DNA of 64,000 nucleotides from positions 133,082 through 197,081 of the forward strand of contig JADKBS010000017.1 in the NCBI GenBank assembly GCA_016714985.1, written 5' to 3'. The notes beneath the pieces are model-generated. The model saw only the letters and a program-made list of their open reading frames with translations. It did no database searches and was not told the DNA's origin. The stretch comes from Saprospiraceae bacterium (GTDB lineage Bacteria > Bacteroidota > Bacteroidia > Chitinophagales > Saprospiraceae). Below, one piece after another: positions 46,599-58,861 of the stretch (the stretch's first letter is position 1; each line of letters starts with the position of its first letter). The translations under genes were made by a program, and so were the position numbers.

Positions 46599-48262
46599 AT
46601 GAAACAACCCATCATCATTGCCCTGTCCATCTGCTTCGCAAACGCCTTGGCTGCCCAATGCATCTCTGGTGACTGCAAGAACGGCACGGGCATCTACTTA
46701 TTCCCAAGCGGGGCCAAGTACATCGGCCAGTTCAAGGACGGCGAAATCCACGGCATCGGAACCTGCCAGTACACCGACGGTAGCACCTACCGGGGCGAGT
46801 GGGCGCACCGTTTCCAAGAGGGGAAAGGCAAAAAGACCAATGCCGATGGCCGAACTTGGGAGGGCCTTTGGAAAATGGGCCTACCGATTGACTCGCTGGG
46901 CAAGCCCATCGCCAACTTGTTCCCCGATAAAGAACCTGAAGTGCAAACGGGCTGCCTCGCCGGCGACTGCGAAAACGGGACGGGCACCTATGCCTACCCT
47001 GGCGGCAGCAAGTATGAAGGCCAGTTCAAGGAAGGCAAGCCCGAAGGCAATGGTACCTTTACCTACACCAACGGCGACCGTTACGAAGGCAACTTCATGG
47101 CGGGCCTCAAGCAAGGCAAAGGAACTTTCTACTACGCCGACAACACCCAAACCTCTGGAGAGTGGCGGGAGGGCGAGTACCTCGGCAATTCCCAAATCGA
47201 ACACGGCAAAGAAGGCTGTATAGAAGGTGACTGCGCCAATGGTCGAGGCATCTATGTCTATAAAGATGGCGTGGCAAAATACGTGGGCGAGTTCGAGAAC
47301 GGCATGCCCGATGGCGAGGGCGTCATTTACTACGCCAATGGCGAGCGTTACAAAGGCGATTGGGCACTCGGCGCTTTCAGCGGCGAAGGTTCGCTCTTCC
47401 TGACCGATGGCACGGAAGTCACAGGCTTTTGGAAGGAAGGCTCTTATATGGGCACAGCAGCACCAGCCGACCTCATCCAGGACGTCGCCCCAGCTACGCT
47501 CACTGCCGAGGATTACATCGCCATCCGACAGGCCAGCCAGATGAAGGTCTGGGCCGTTGTGGTGGGCATTTCCGCCTACGACCACATGCCCACGCTCCGC
47601 TACACCGACGACGACGCCTACCGCATGTATGCCTTCCTCAAAAGCCCCGAAGGCGGCGCACTGGCCGACAACCAAATCCGCATCCTGATTGACGAAGATG
47701 CCACGCACGACAAAATCCTGGCCGCGATGAGCGATGTGTTCGGCAAAGCCGGCAAGGACGACCTCGTGATGGTCTATTTCTCCGGCCACGGCCTGCCCGG
47801 CTCGTTCCTGCCCATTGATTTTGATGGCTTCAACAAAAAACTCGACCACGAGGACATCAAGAAAATGCTGGAAAACAGCCCCGCCAAGTACAAGCTTTGC
47901 ATCGCCGATGCCTGCCACTCCGGCAGCCTGCTCGCCATGGCCGAGAAGAGCGGAACCATCCGCAATGTCTTGGAAGACTATTACACAACTTTGGCACAAG
48001 CTGAGGCGGGCACGGCCCTCATCATGTCCTCAAAAGGCGAGGAAACTTCGTTGGAAAGCAGCGGTCTTCGTCAAGGCGTTTTCAGCCACTTCCTCATCCG
48101 TGGTTTGAAGGGGAAGCCGACAAAGACGCCAACAAAATCGTGACCGTGCAGGAGCTTTTCGACTATGTGGATGAAAACGTGCGGGCCTACACGATGAACC
48201 GCCAATCGCCCGTGATTAAAGGGCAGTACGATGGGAAAATGACGGTGGGGGTGGTGAGGTAA
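46599..48262 (+). CDS. Secreted MORN-repeat caspase-like protein, peptidase C14 (one frame break)
   Basis: About 554 residues after restoring one missing G in the run 48107-48110; there RGLKG continues as EADKDANKIVTVQELFDYVD and ends VGVVR. The signal peptide MKQPIIIALSICFANALAAQ fixes the start at 46599. Three blocks each begin C-x2-GDC-x-NG-x-G and hold MORN motifs (YIGQFKDGEIHGIG, YEGQFKEGKPEGNG, YVGEFENGMPDGEG), about eight in all. The caspase domain starts at about 312 (VWAVVVGISAYDHMPTLRYT) with catalytic His397 (YFSGHG) and Cys439 (DACHSG), both intact. Export of a caspase-like protease is unusual; its trigger and substrate are unknown. It is convergent with sprA. Confidence 0.87.
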
Positions 48263-48281
48263 GCATTCTTTGGCTAAGCCA

Positions 48282-48336
48282 CCTAAAAAAAAGCCGGCGG
48301 TGCAGCTTTTGCTGCACCGCCCGCTTCTTTTTTAGG
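48282..48336. terminator. Bidirectional terminator between caspase gene and sprA
   Basis: CCTAAAAAAAAGC and GGCGGTGCAGC pair across a TTTT loop with GCTGCACCGCC and GCTTCTTTTTTAGG. The A-run and T-run on the two sides allow termination in both directions. Confidence 0.9.
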
Positions 48337-48416
48337 CCATGGATGCTGGCTGGCATGTCGCTCGCATCCTTTTCGCTTCACCGCCCCACTTCTCTTTTTG
48401 GGGCATTGCTACTTGC

Positions 48417-51400
48417 TTACAGCGAGAACCTCACCGTCACACCACTTCGGATATTGGTGGTGGGGAAGCCTTGCGAGGTCTTGGGCGTATTCTTGTTGTA
48501 GTCAAGGAAGAAGCGGAGCGAAAGCTGGTCGCTTAGCTGGTATTGGACGGCTGGCGCAATGGAGACCCTGCGGGCGCCCCGGTTGGGTTCCACGAGGCCA
48601 GTGACCAGCTCCCGGATATTCGTTACCTCGTCTTTGACGGACATGTCGAAGCTGAAGGTCATGTCACCGGGGGTGTTCTGACTGGCACGGGAGCCTTGTC
48701 TGCCACCACCGATAATAGGCTTGTTTTTGTCCTTCTTCGGGTCTTCTTTTTTCTTCTTCTTGGTCTTGAATAAGCTTAACTTGGCATCCTTCAATGTATA
48801 GCCGAAATTGACCGTGAACTCCTCGCCCTTGCTTTCGTGCAGTCGGCCCGTACCAATCAACTCCAGGCGCAGTTGTCGGCTCTTTTTGTACTCCGTTTTG
48901 AAAGACATGCTGTTTTTCAACCGAACGTCAATGCCGAGCAGCGGGCTGAACTGCTCGTCAATCTGGATATCTGGAATCTCGAATCGGGCATAGTAGTCCA
49001 GGTTCGTCTCCTTCTGCTTGGTGGGGTCAGCGGCATCGTACTGGCGGTCCGTGTCGAAACTGTTCACCACCATCTTGCCCTGGTAGCCGTGCGTGATGGA
49101 GATGTTCTGGAAAATATCGCTTAGGTTGCCCAGCTTGGACAAGCCGCTGTAGGTCATGCGCCAGTTGGGACGAGGTATCGTTTTGATGACGACATCGCCC
49201 AAGAAGTTCCTGGTAATCTTCATGGTGCTGGCATCTTGGCCTGTGTAGGCAGCGATGAAGGCAGGCAACAGCACGTTCTGGTGGAACGGGCCATAGCCTT
49301 TGGGGTATCCAGCGTAGGACGAATCAGGGTTCTCGTGGTCGCCGTCGCTGAGTCGCCTTGCCACGATGAGCTTGTTATCCTCAAACTGGTCGAACAAGCC
49401 CTGTAAATCCTTGTCGAACAGGGTATTGAGCGCCGAATAGGAAGTGTTGAACTGGCCAAAGTCCGTCATGTTGGCGTGCCGCCATTCCTTTTGCTGGAAG
49501 TCGGCGCAGGCAAGTCGTCGAATCGGCGGAAATCTTCCGCATGGTTGTTGGATTTGGAGCGTTTGGCCTCCACCGTGACCCGGAAATCGGAATAAGGTTC
49601 CAGTTCCAACCGTCCGTCAATAACCTGCTCATTGGTCTGGCTGATGTTCCTTGGCAGGGCATACTGAAGATCAGGGGTAATCCATTGCCAGTTCTTGTGC
49701 AGCCAATCCTTGTCGGTGTAATAATCGTCGGGGTTGATATTGGGCTGTGCGCCTGCCACGAAGTCCCAGCCAGGTGCCGTGAACTTCTCCATGCCAAACA
49801 GCTTGGAATCCGGGAGGTAGCCCGGAATTACCGTGCTAAAATTTTCTGTGTAGCGGACTTTCAACTTGCGCACGGTCATCAGCGGCCGTATCAGTGCCCG
49901 CTCAACGATGGAAGGCTGGCGATCCTTGTTCTTGCCATCGTCTTTGCCCTTGGCAGTGTCCTTGTTTTTGTCCCTTCCCCTGTCGGTATCCTTTCCACCC
50001 TTCTTGTCGGCTAACTTGTCACCGTTTTTACCGGCATCCTCCTTGCTCGGGTCGGCATCAGGCGAGTCGGTGTCCTTGGCATCGCCGCCATCCTTGCCTT
50101 TTTTGCCCTTGCCTTTTTTATCTTTCCGACTGTCCTTGCTGTCCTTGCCTTCTTTGGCATTCTTGTCGGCTCCTTTGCCCCCAGCGCCCGGCTTGGGCTT
50201 CGAGTTGATTTTTTTGAGGTATTTTGAATAGTTGTACAGTTTCTCAAAATCAAGGTCGCCCTCGATCTGGCGGCGCTGGCCATTGGTGATGACGTTGCCA
50301 AGAGCCTGTGCCTGGGTGGCAAGGCTGGACGCCGTCCAAGAGTAGTCGGCGTCATAGCTGAGTTTCACATTGGTCCAATCCATGAACGGCAGGGTCTTCA
50401 GCGGCAGGTTGTAAGTGACCGAGTATTGGTGCTTGTAGTTTTTGGTACGGCCAAAACGCTTGATATTGTCCAGAATAGTGTCCCTGCGATAATCCTTGAT
50501 ATTGGAGATGTACAAAGGATCGTTTTCGGCTAATTTGGTGCGCCGAATCATATTTTTTTCATCCGGCTCGTCAATCACCCCGACGTTGTCGGCATTGAAC
50601 CTGAACTTGAGGTTCTTGGTCAGGTCCCATTGCATATCATAGCGGCGGTTCCAGAGGAACTGCTTGTTGTAGAAGGTGTTAAACTCAAGATCATTGCCTG
50701 AGAAACGGTACTTCGTCGTATTGAACCGACGGTCGAGGTCGGTGGCGATGCTGATGGAGTTGGGCAGCGGATTGAAGTTGATTTCCTTGATGAACTTGAG
50801 GTATTTGTCCTTTTTGATCAATTTCTTGAACGGTTCAATGTACTTCACATTGCGCTGCCAGCCGTAGTCAATCGCTCCACGGCGGCGCTCCTGCACATCG
50901 CTTTCGATGAGCGGGTCACGGCGGGTCGTTTCATCGAAACCATAGGTAAAGCTAAAATTGGAGATGCTCCAGGGCATCACCTTTCCACCGGGGTTCTGCT
51001 TGTCCCAGCGCACGTTGGTGAAGTTGTAGCTCTTGATTTTAGTGCTGGTATTGGCTAGGTTGCGGATGGAGTCATCGCTGTCCTTCAGCAAAATGTCCAA
51101 GTCGTAGGGGTTGAACTTGGGCGTGCGCACCTCGTTGGAAATCTGGAAATAGAAAGGCAACTTGAGTCCAAAGTCTGCTGGTAGGAACTTGTCCAAAGAC
51201 AATTGCGTAGCAACATCGTACTGCGTGATGCGCTCCCGGCTGCGCTCCAACAGCTGCTGGTCGAGGGCACCAAAATCGTAGCCGCTGAACTTGCCCGCCA
51301 ACGAAAGGTTGCCGAGGTCGGCCAATTGAATGTCGGCACGGGCCGTGGCAGCCACGCCGCCTTTCTCGTCAAGGCCAAAAACCCGAAGCTCGTTCACCCA

Positions 51401-54400
51401 GATCTCCACGCTTTTCTCATCGTCGGGGTCGCAGTCAATGCCTTGTTTTGGGTTGCGAATGCCAATCATCAGCGCCTTCACGTTGCCGAGGTTGGGAGCA
51501 CCCTTTATTTTGTAGATCGCATCGCCACCTTCATCCCTTTCCTCTGTGACTCTGAACATTTGCCCCACTGGCACGCTGCTGTTGTTCCTGTTTATTTTCA
51601 GTTCTATCAGCTTTTTGAAATCAATGCTGATATCGTTGGCCTTTGGCCAAACTACACGTTGGTACTGGTCGTCGTTCCGGGGCGTAGGGTCATCGGGGTC
51701 GGAGAGGGTGAGCGGTATCTCGTACTCATAATAGTTGTTCTTGAAGTCGCTACCAAACCGGACAAATACGCTCAAATCACCATTTTGGATGGGGTCTTCG
51801 GTTACATCGCAGATGGTAGGCTCTGCATGGACGAACATCTTCATCTTGGTAAAAAAGCGCATGTCGAGGTTGAGGTTCTTGAACATGCCCCTTCCGTCGC
51901 CGTCGGAGAGGTCACAAACCCGCATGGTCACAGCCTGTTCGTTCTGGAGTGCCTGGAGGTTCACGCCCAACGACTGCTCACGGCTAATGCCCGGGGGCAG
52001 TACGTAGTTGAACGGCTCACGGCGGGCGTTCTGCTCGATGTTCACCCTGTTCAATTCAAACTCTGAGCTGACGGCGTCCGGGGCCAGGCAAGCCTCGCCG
52101 AGGTCTTGCTTATAGCGGCGCCATTGGTTGCGCTGGAGTTCGAGTGTTGCGAAGCGGAAATGCACAGGAGCCTCAAAATCTTTGAAATAAATGCGCATGA
52201 AACGGATGGAACGGAAGTCCTGTATGCCGCCAATTCGGCTGAAGTTCTCGTCGCTATCCGGAAGTTCGAGGGGCACCCGAAAGCGGTACCAAATGCGGTT
52301 GTTCTCGCCCTGTACCACATCCGTGATGAACGGGTTGCCCTCCTGCCGGATGCCACCGTTGCCGTCATGCCTGATGGGCACCCGGTACTGGAAATAACCC
52401 TCCGTCTCGTTCAAGGTGAGGTCCCTGTTGATATCTTCGGCATCGGGCAAGGTGGTAGAACCAGTAGCGAAGCGGTCGGCACCGTCGTTGATGGGGGTAT
52501 TGTTCTCGGTGCCAAAAAAGCGGTCGTAACGCTGTATCAACGAAGTGCCATCAGGCCAGCCCCGGCGGAAGTGGACGAAATCGTCGTTGGAGGGGTCGGC
52601 AATAATTGCGTCTTTGACATTTTGTGGTATATCAGTCGAGGCATTGATGGCGTCGAGGTAGAATTTAAATTTCTTTTGCTCACTTGGCTCATCCGATGGA
52701 GCCGTGCTTGGCAGGCCATCCAAACCTACGTCCTGTGAGGGGCGATTGTCCTTGTTGGTATCGAAGGCAGTGGTGATTTGCTGGGTCAATGGCACCCTGC
52801 CCCACCCCGTCTCGATGGCACGTCGGCCTTGAGTCTCAGGGCCTGGGAGGCCATTTTCAAACATTTTCCGGCTATCAGGCAGGATATCCTCCGAGATGTT
52901 GCCAAAATTGAAATAGATATAGCCATCCATGTTGCCATTGATAGCGTTCGGGTTTGGCCCTGCGGCACCAGTGGTATCAAGGTAGGGGCTGAGCATCCAA
53001 AACTCAAGGAACTCTACGTTTGCCGTTTGGAAGTCGTTGGTTGTCAGCTCGCTCATGATGCCGCCCCAGCGGGTTTCAGGGGCATTCAACCTGCCGTTGT
53101 TGTTCAGGCCCGCCGAAAACTGTGTGCCTCCGTTGGGCAGGTCAAAATTGTAGCTGCCCCTACGGGTCGGGTCGTATTGGACATCCAAAATCTGCGCAAA
53201 GGCAGCACCTGTGCCGCCAAGTTGGTTTGGAGGCCTGAAATTCGGAAATATCTCTACTTGGTTGATGATTTGAGCATAAGGGTTGTTTCTGTCTTCGTCA
53301 CTCGTAAGGGAGGCGTCCGTGAAGTCAATCCGGTACCAAGAGGTATGGGCACGGTTCACGCCCGCCAAGGTGGTGTCCTTGAAGGCAGATTCGGGGAACA
53401 TCTCGTTGTTTGGTACACTGGCCAGCACCCAGCCGTTGTTGCCAATGACCCTTGAGTTGAGGGGGATGGGCAGCGAGCTGCCTTCAAAATCGTCAATATA
53501 AACAACGCCACCCTTGTCGTCGTCTTCCGAGTTTTCGTTGATGGCCCTGGCGTGGCCTGGCTTAATGGCCGCTGTTTCTGCGGAAAAAGTCAAGTTGGAT
53601 GGGGCTTTCGTTGAAATAAACGGCAGCTTGTCCACCATGCGGGTGACCCAGGGCACTTCGTTGCTGTAGTTCATGTCGAGGCCAAACATCCGGTTGTTGA
53701 TGGGGTCGTCGCCGATGTTCACTTTCTGCGTGAAGGGCCGCTCGAAGAGGCGCAGGTAGGTGCCGCCAATGGTCAGGTGCTTGTTCACCTCGTAGTCGGC
53801 CCTCATGCCAAGCATGGCCTTTTGCTGGAACCCAAACAGCGTGTTGTCCTCAAAACCCACCTGTACGGGGGTGCCAGAGTTAAGGATGGCATCGTTGAGG
53901 ATGCGCACCTTACCGATGGAATAGTCCACTTCATAATCCCTTCCCTCCACCAATTGTTGTCCGCCAGCGGTCACCCGCACCGAGCCGGGCGGGATGTTGA
54001 AGGCACCCAAGGAGATTTCACTTGAAACACTCGATTTATAGGAGCCTTCGATGGTGAAGCGGTTCAGTTCGGGAAATTCCCTTGCATTGAACAGGGTCTG
54101 GTCGTAAAGCTGGTTGTAAACATATTTCTTCTTTTGGACGGGATCGGTAATCTGCTTTTCCAGGGCGCTTCCGAACGGCTCCAGCACCGGGAACATGATG
54201 CGGCCCGACCTCGTCTGGATGGTGAGGCCCTCCACAAAGTCGAAGACGCCATCGGGCTGGGGGTCGTTCTGCACGTTCAACTGGTCGAGGTTGAAAACGT
54301 TGATGAGCGGGATCTGCGCGATGTTGCTGGTGGGCAGGAAGCGTTTTTTGCCAAAGCCGGGGTCATCGTAAAAAATATCGAGCTTGAAATCCTGTTGTGA

Positions 54401-56143
54401 CACATTGTATGCCCCGATATTATAGACGTTCTTCATCATCAGGTCCCAAGTGGGCAAGTTGACAGGCTGTACCGTGCTCTTCAACATCTTCACAAATAGC
54501 ACGCTCTGAATGGGATTGACTTGCTGGGTGCTATCTAAACCCCGTTGATTCTCCGAAATGCCAGAGTTCTGCGCCACATCCTCTGCCATTTGTCCTACCT
54601 GATAGACCTTGTCCCTGTAGGTGTACTCAAAAGCAACACCCACCACTTGGTCGGGCTGGATATTGGTATTTAGCGAGATAAAGCCGAGTTGCGGGTGGAA
54701 GGTAAACTCCGTTGGGGAAAGCAATCGGGCCGATACTTTTTCAAAGTCACGACCTTGCTGGAAATTGAACGGTGCATTTTTCAAGACGGTCACCACCCGT
54801 TCCACCTGCTTGGTGCGGGGGTCGTCGAGGATGGTGGGGTAAATCGGGTTGGCATGGTTGTCGGGCAGTGCCTCGCCCTGGTTGTCGGTATAAAGCGGCG
54901 TAGGAGGTGGTTGCATGCCAGGGGTGGTATTGGTCATGCGGGTGGTCTCGCCAAGGTCGGAGATGGCCACGATGTCACGGGCATTGTTCGTCTCGTTGCG
55001 GTCGTTGGTCACCCAAACCTGTATTTTCTGGATTTTGAAAAGCGACTTGATAACGGGCAAGTTCTCCAGCGCCTCTTCGAAATTGTTGAGGTTGTAATGG
55101 GTGAGCAAGAAGTGGCGGTTTTCATCGTAGGCATCCGCAAACACTTGGTACTGCTGCAACTGGCTTCCGCCCTTCAAGGTGATGTTCTGCTGCTCGGAGC
55201 GTTGTTGCGAAGCAACGAGTGCCAATTTCAGCTTTGCAAACTGCAGCTCTGTTTTCAATCCAAACAGGCTCTGGCTGCCTTGGATGAGGGTGCCCTTTAG
55301 CGGGAGGCTCACGTTGCCCGCCTCTATTTTCTTCAAAATATCGTCCTCCCCGAAAGCGTCCGTGTTGTAGTCGAGCTTCATGGTGTTGTCGAAGTCGAAG
55401 GTCGCTTGGGTGTTGTAGTTGGTGCTGAGCTTGAGCTTTTCGCCGATGGAACCTTCCACGTTCATCTGGATGTCCATATCAAAGTCGAACCCTCCCCTGC
55501 GCTGTTGGCGGCGGGGCAAGCTGGGGTTCTCAACTTCTGAATAGTCCGCTCCGAAGGTCAGGTCAATATTGCCCTGCGGCTGTATGTCCACCTTGGTGCC
55601 GCCGAAAAGCCGCTCGATGAGTTGGTTCTTGACGTCAATCTTGGAGATGGGGTCTATCCTTCCCGATGCGCTCCTGCCGCCAGAGGCATTCAGTTCGTTG
55701 AAATAGTCTTGTTCCTGCTTCTTGGACTGGTAGTCGAGGTATTCGTCGAAGGTCATATAACTCTGCGGACGGTAGTATTCTTCGCCAATGCGCTCCGTGA
55801 TGATGTACTGGTTCGTGATGGGGTCGTATTCAACGGACTTGGTGACAGTGGCGGGGTCTTTCAGGTCGAAGGGATTGAAGGTCGGGCTGCTCAGAAAATC
55901 ACCCGTGCGGTCTTCGAGCGGGATGGTGTCCTGCGGCAGGGCCACGTACTTCAGCGCCAAAGGTGGTATGATGAGCACCGCCCTGTCTCCCTTGGGCTGT
56001 GCCCCCAGTTCGTCGGGGGTATCCGCCAGCACGTATTCGATGGAATAGGGGTTCTCCGGTTTGTTGCTTCCAAACAGCGGTCCGGTGAGTGCAAAAAGCC
56101 CAAAAACAATCAAAACAGTGGGTAATTTTATTCTCTTCTTCAT
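48417..56143 (-). CDS. sprA: T9SS translocon / gliding protein SprA (one frame break)
   Basis: About 2575 residues after restoring one base near 49502, where FDDLPAP continues as DFQQKEWRHANMTDFGQFNT in the next frame; SprA proteins are commonly 2300-2500 residues. SprA is the giant outer-membrane 36-strand barrel through which T9SS cargo passes. ATG 56143 starts a signal peptide (MKKRIKLPTVLIVFGLFALT); an in-frame Met at 56167 is less likely. Typical features: Tyr/Asn-rich strands throughout, GGTKVDIQPQGNIDLTFGAD near the N-terminus and IQLADLGNLSLAGKFSGYDF in the C-terminal half. An insertion of about 90 residues rich in Lys, Asp and Gly (49920-50200) is unusual. It supports the many T9SS cargo genes here. 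Follows ruvA, as in other Bacteroidota. Confidence 0.93.
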
Positions 56144-56711
56144 AAGATGCATGTGCAAAGACTTCAAATTCCTTAGAAAGACAATTGATAACGTAGGTTA
56201 GTGAATGATGAATGATAAATGATGAACAGCCTGTCCCGGCTTGACGGGAATGAATCTGCAAGGCATTGATTTACAATTATTTGCAAACCCAATCGGCCTA
56301 AATTATTTATTCAACTTCACTTTGAGGGTGGGAGTGGGGTGAAAAAATGATTTTTTTTCACCCTACTCACACTGCTTATGGATGTTTTTGAGGAAAATCC
56401 TCAATTTTTCCCAAAAAACATCCCCTGCAAGTAGTTACGATAGTAGTACTAATTGGGGGTGGCAAACGAACAATGGATTGGTGATAGCCAATAACGGCTA
56501 AGGGCAGGTTTACGAAAAGGAAAGTGAATAGTTGGGATTCCTTGCAAATATTATTTCCGTAAAATGTCCAAAAAAATCCTGTGCTTGCTGCCAAAGTTGG
56601 ATCTAAAACGATGGTTTGGCTTTTGGCCTTTGTTGGCAAAAAGATTTAACAATTGCGGATTGGGGATTTCGGATTCTGGGGGATGTGAAAATCCGCAATC
56701 CGCAATCCCAA
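56144..56711. other. Intergenic between ruvA and sprA
   Basis: 568 bp with the diverged palindromic element 56322-56440, and near 56655-56710 an inverted repeat of ATTGCGGATT that may terminate ruvA. No gene seen. The sprA promoter should lie here, but no full consensus was found. Confidence 0.5.
56322..56440. repeat. Diverged relative of the nested palindromic element
   Basis: Two adjacent hairpins (about 56332-56371 and 56379-56421, each with mismatches) and the right end GCAAGTAGTTAC match the order and sequence of the element at 15302-15434 (hairpin, hairpin, CTGCTAAGTAGTTACA). The left outer arm is missing here. It sits about 180 bp upstream of sprA. Confidence 0.65.
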
Positions 56712-57302
56712 TCACGAAAGCAGTTTCAACGCCAACCTGACCAAGTCCTCCACCGTCTTTACGCCGGGCTGCTCGTCAAGTGCCTTGTTCAGGGCTTTTT
56801 GAGCCTGAATTTTGTTCACTTGCAAAGCCAATAGCGCAGATAACGCTTCCTGCCGGATGGTATTGTCTGCCGGAAGCAAAGAAGGCGACAGATCACCGCC
56901 TGTTTTCATCATTTTGCTTTTCAAATCAAGGATGATTTGCTTGGCAGCTTTGGGACCAATGCCCTTCACTTTTCGGAGGGCCACTTCGTTCTCGCCGATA
57001 ATGGCGGACCGTATTTCATCGGGGTGCAGCTGCGACAACATTACCTGTGCCGTCGTCGGGCCGATGCCGGAGACGGAAATCAGGTGCGTGAACAAGATGC
57101 GCTCCTCGTCTTCGGCGAAGCCGTAAAGCGTGTGCGCATCCTCCTTGATGTGCAGGTAGGTCAGGATTTTCACCTGTTCCAGCTTCTCTACCTTGGCGTA
57201 GGTGAACAGGCTGATGTTGACATGGTAGCCGACGCCCCCGGCCTCTACCACGATATAGGTGGGCGTCTTGTGGGTGATGCTGCCTCGGATATGGGTTATC
57301 AA
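56712..57302 (-). CDS. ruvA: Holliday junction DNA helicase subunit RuvA
   Basis: 196 residues, normal length. N-terminal OB fold (MITHIRGSITHKTPTYIVVE, GVGYHVNISL), two helix-hairpin-helix motifs (SVSGIGPTTAQVML and KVKGIGPKAAKQII) and the C-terminal three-helix domain (IRQEALSALLALQVN, VEDLVRLALKLL) that binds RuvB. RuvA tetramers hold four-way junctions and load RuvB. It is located directly upstream of sprA, a conserved neighbour in Bacteroidota, and 59 nt after the metallo-beta-lactamase-fold gene. Confidence 0.97.
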   Translation of the reverse strand: MITHIRGSITHKTPTYIVVEAGGVGYHVNISLFTYAKVEKLEQVKILTYLHIKEDAHTLYGFAEDEERILFTHLISVSGIGPTTAQVMLSQLHPDEIRSAIIGENEVALRKVKGIGPKAAKQIILDLKSKMMKTGGDLSPSLLPADNTIRQEALSALLALQVNKIQAQKALNKALDEQPGVKTVEDLVRLALKLLS

Positions 57303-57361
57303 TGCGGTGTCGTTTTTTGAATTAAGGGGGCGAAATTAGGAAACCTTGCAGAATTCAGCCC

Positions 57362-58858
57362 TCAGCCCTTCACCTCAACTTCAATAAACACCTTCCCATC
57401 GAATTTTTCGTTTACCTTTTCCAAGGTCTTCAGGTGCGACTTGCTCACAGAAACCCTTTCCGTTCGGATGTTCGGCACTATTTTCTTCCTGTCGCCGACA
57501 AAGAACAGTTTGCCCTTGGTTTTACGGATGAGTTCCGCACCGAGCATGTCGTTGGGCATGGTGTTCAGCCAACCCGTGTTAATCTTCTTGAAATCGAGCG
57601 TGGCCATGGCAGAAAAGTCGCGGCTTTTCATTTTCTCCAAGCCTTGCGCTTTTGCAGTACCGTTTTGTGAGAGGTGGTGCCCCACCTTGTAAAACACGGT
57701 GTTTTCAAGCAAATAATCCGCTTTGACCGTTTTGGTCGAATTGTCCTTTTTGATGGACCAAGTGTTTACCGGATCCTGCCAGCTCAGCCAGTTGCCCAGT
57801 TCTGCGTCGCCGGGGAAGAGCAGCACCCGTTCACTATCGGCAAACTGAATCGCCAGCACCAAGCTGGTATTATTGATGCTGCGCTCGTAGCGCAAGGCCA
57901 GGCCACCCGCCGAGAAGAGCCAATCGTGGTCAATTCGGCGCCAATGGTTGTCCTTGTCACCGTAGCTAGCCCGGAGCGTCATTTCGCCTTTCGGGGCCTT
58001 GTCATCCTCGTTGGTCCATTCGTGCTCCGATTCAAAAGGTGGCACTGTGGCCCCATCGGGAGCAAGGGCATCCGTCAATGCAAAATCCCTTGTGCTGGGC
58101 TTCTCCCGCTTTTCAAAATTCTCCCCGTCCCTTTCTTCCAAATTGAGGCTTCCCGCTGCTTTTGGTGGCCCCAACACGAAAAAGCGGATGCCCTCGGCAC
58201 CTGGCAGGTTATCAATCAATTCTCCCGGATCCAAAAACTCCACATTTGTTTCCTCGTCTATGATTTTGTGCTTGCGCAAAAAGTCCTCCATCGTAGGAAG
58301 TCCGTTGCCGTCCAAGGCCAGCGGCATGCCTTCGTTCAATTGCTTGATGCCCTCCAAGCCATTGAGGAACAATTTGGTGCTCTCCATCATGAGCGAGCTG
58401 TGCCTATCGTCTTCAAACAGCTTTTCAAAATAGCCTTTTGCCTGCAATTTCGTGAAGCGCTGGATGGAATTGTTCAAGGCCAGTTTGGTCTTCGCATTCA
58501 TTTTCCGGTAGTCATTGGCATCACTGTCTTCGGTGCTTTCCGTCCATGCGAACCACACCTGCTTGAACTTGATCTCCTTCTCCTGAAAGACCGAAGCGGC
58601 CCTTTCAAAGCCATTGATATGGTCGGCATGTTCGTGGGTGACCACCAGCAAATCCACCTCGCCTCCTGTCAGCTCGGCCAAGTCGTTGACCAACGGCTTG
58701 AAAGTATCCTTCCCGCCATTGATGCAGCCGCAATCAATGACCATCTTGAAGGTCACTGCATCCCCTGTTTTGAATAACAGTGCAAAAAAATCGCCCGTGC
58801 CCCCACGGTACATGCGCACATTGATGGAATCTACTTGCATATTGGTTGTATTTGTCAT
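57362..58858 (-). CDS. Metallo-beta-lactamase-fold hydrolase, ComEC/Rec2-like group
   Basis: 498 residues, cytoplasmic (no signal). The metal site is complete: HEHADH at 75-80 (DLLVVTHEHADHINGF), Asp in LLFPGDAELGNW and His in YKVGHHLSQNGTA. The N-terminal IDCGCINGGKDTF strand fits the family. Residues about 110-290 form a long variable insert without known motifs. This MBL group includes nucleases and phosphohydrolases related to the C-terminal domain of ComEC; the substrate is unknown. It lies downstream of a metallopeptidase gene on the same strand, separated by a GTTTCAG-type minisatellite. Start 58858; Met at 58840 is possible. Confidence 0.82.
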   Translation of the reverse strand: MTNTTNMQVDSINVRMYRGGTGDFFALLFKTGDAVTFKMVIDCGCINGGKDTFKPLVNDLAELTGGEVDLLVVTHEHADHINGFERAASVFQEKEIKFKQVWFAWTESTEDSDANDYRKMNAKTKLALNNSIQRFTKLQAKGYFEKLFEDDRHSSLMMESTKLFLNGLEGIKQLNEGMPLALDGNGLPTMEDFLRKHKIIDEETNVEFLDPGELIDNLPGAEGIRFFVLGPPKAAGSLNLEERDGENFEKREKPSTRDFALTDALAPDGATVPPFESEHEWTNEDDKAPKGEMTLRASYGDKDNHWRRIDHDWLFSAGGLALRYERSINNTSLVLAIQFADSERVLLFPGDAELGNWLSWQDPVNTWSIKKDNSTKTVKADYLLENTVFYKVGHHLSQNGTAKAQGLEKMKSRDFSAMATLDFKKINTGWLNTMPNDMLGAELIRKTKGKLFFVGDRKKIVPNIRTERVSVSKSHLKTLEKVNEKFDGKVFIEVEVKG

Positions 58859-58861
58859 GAT

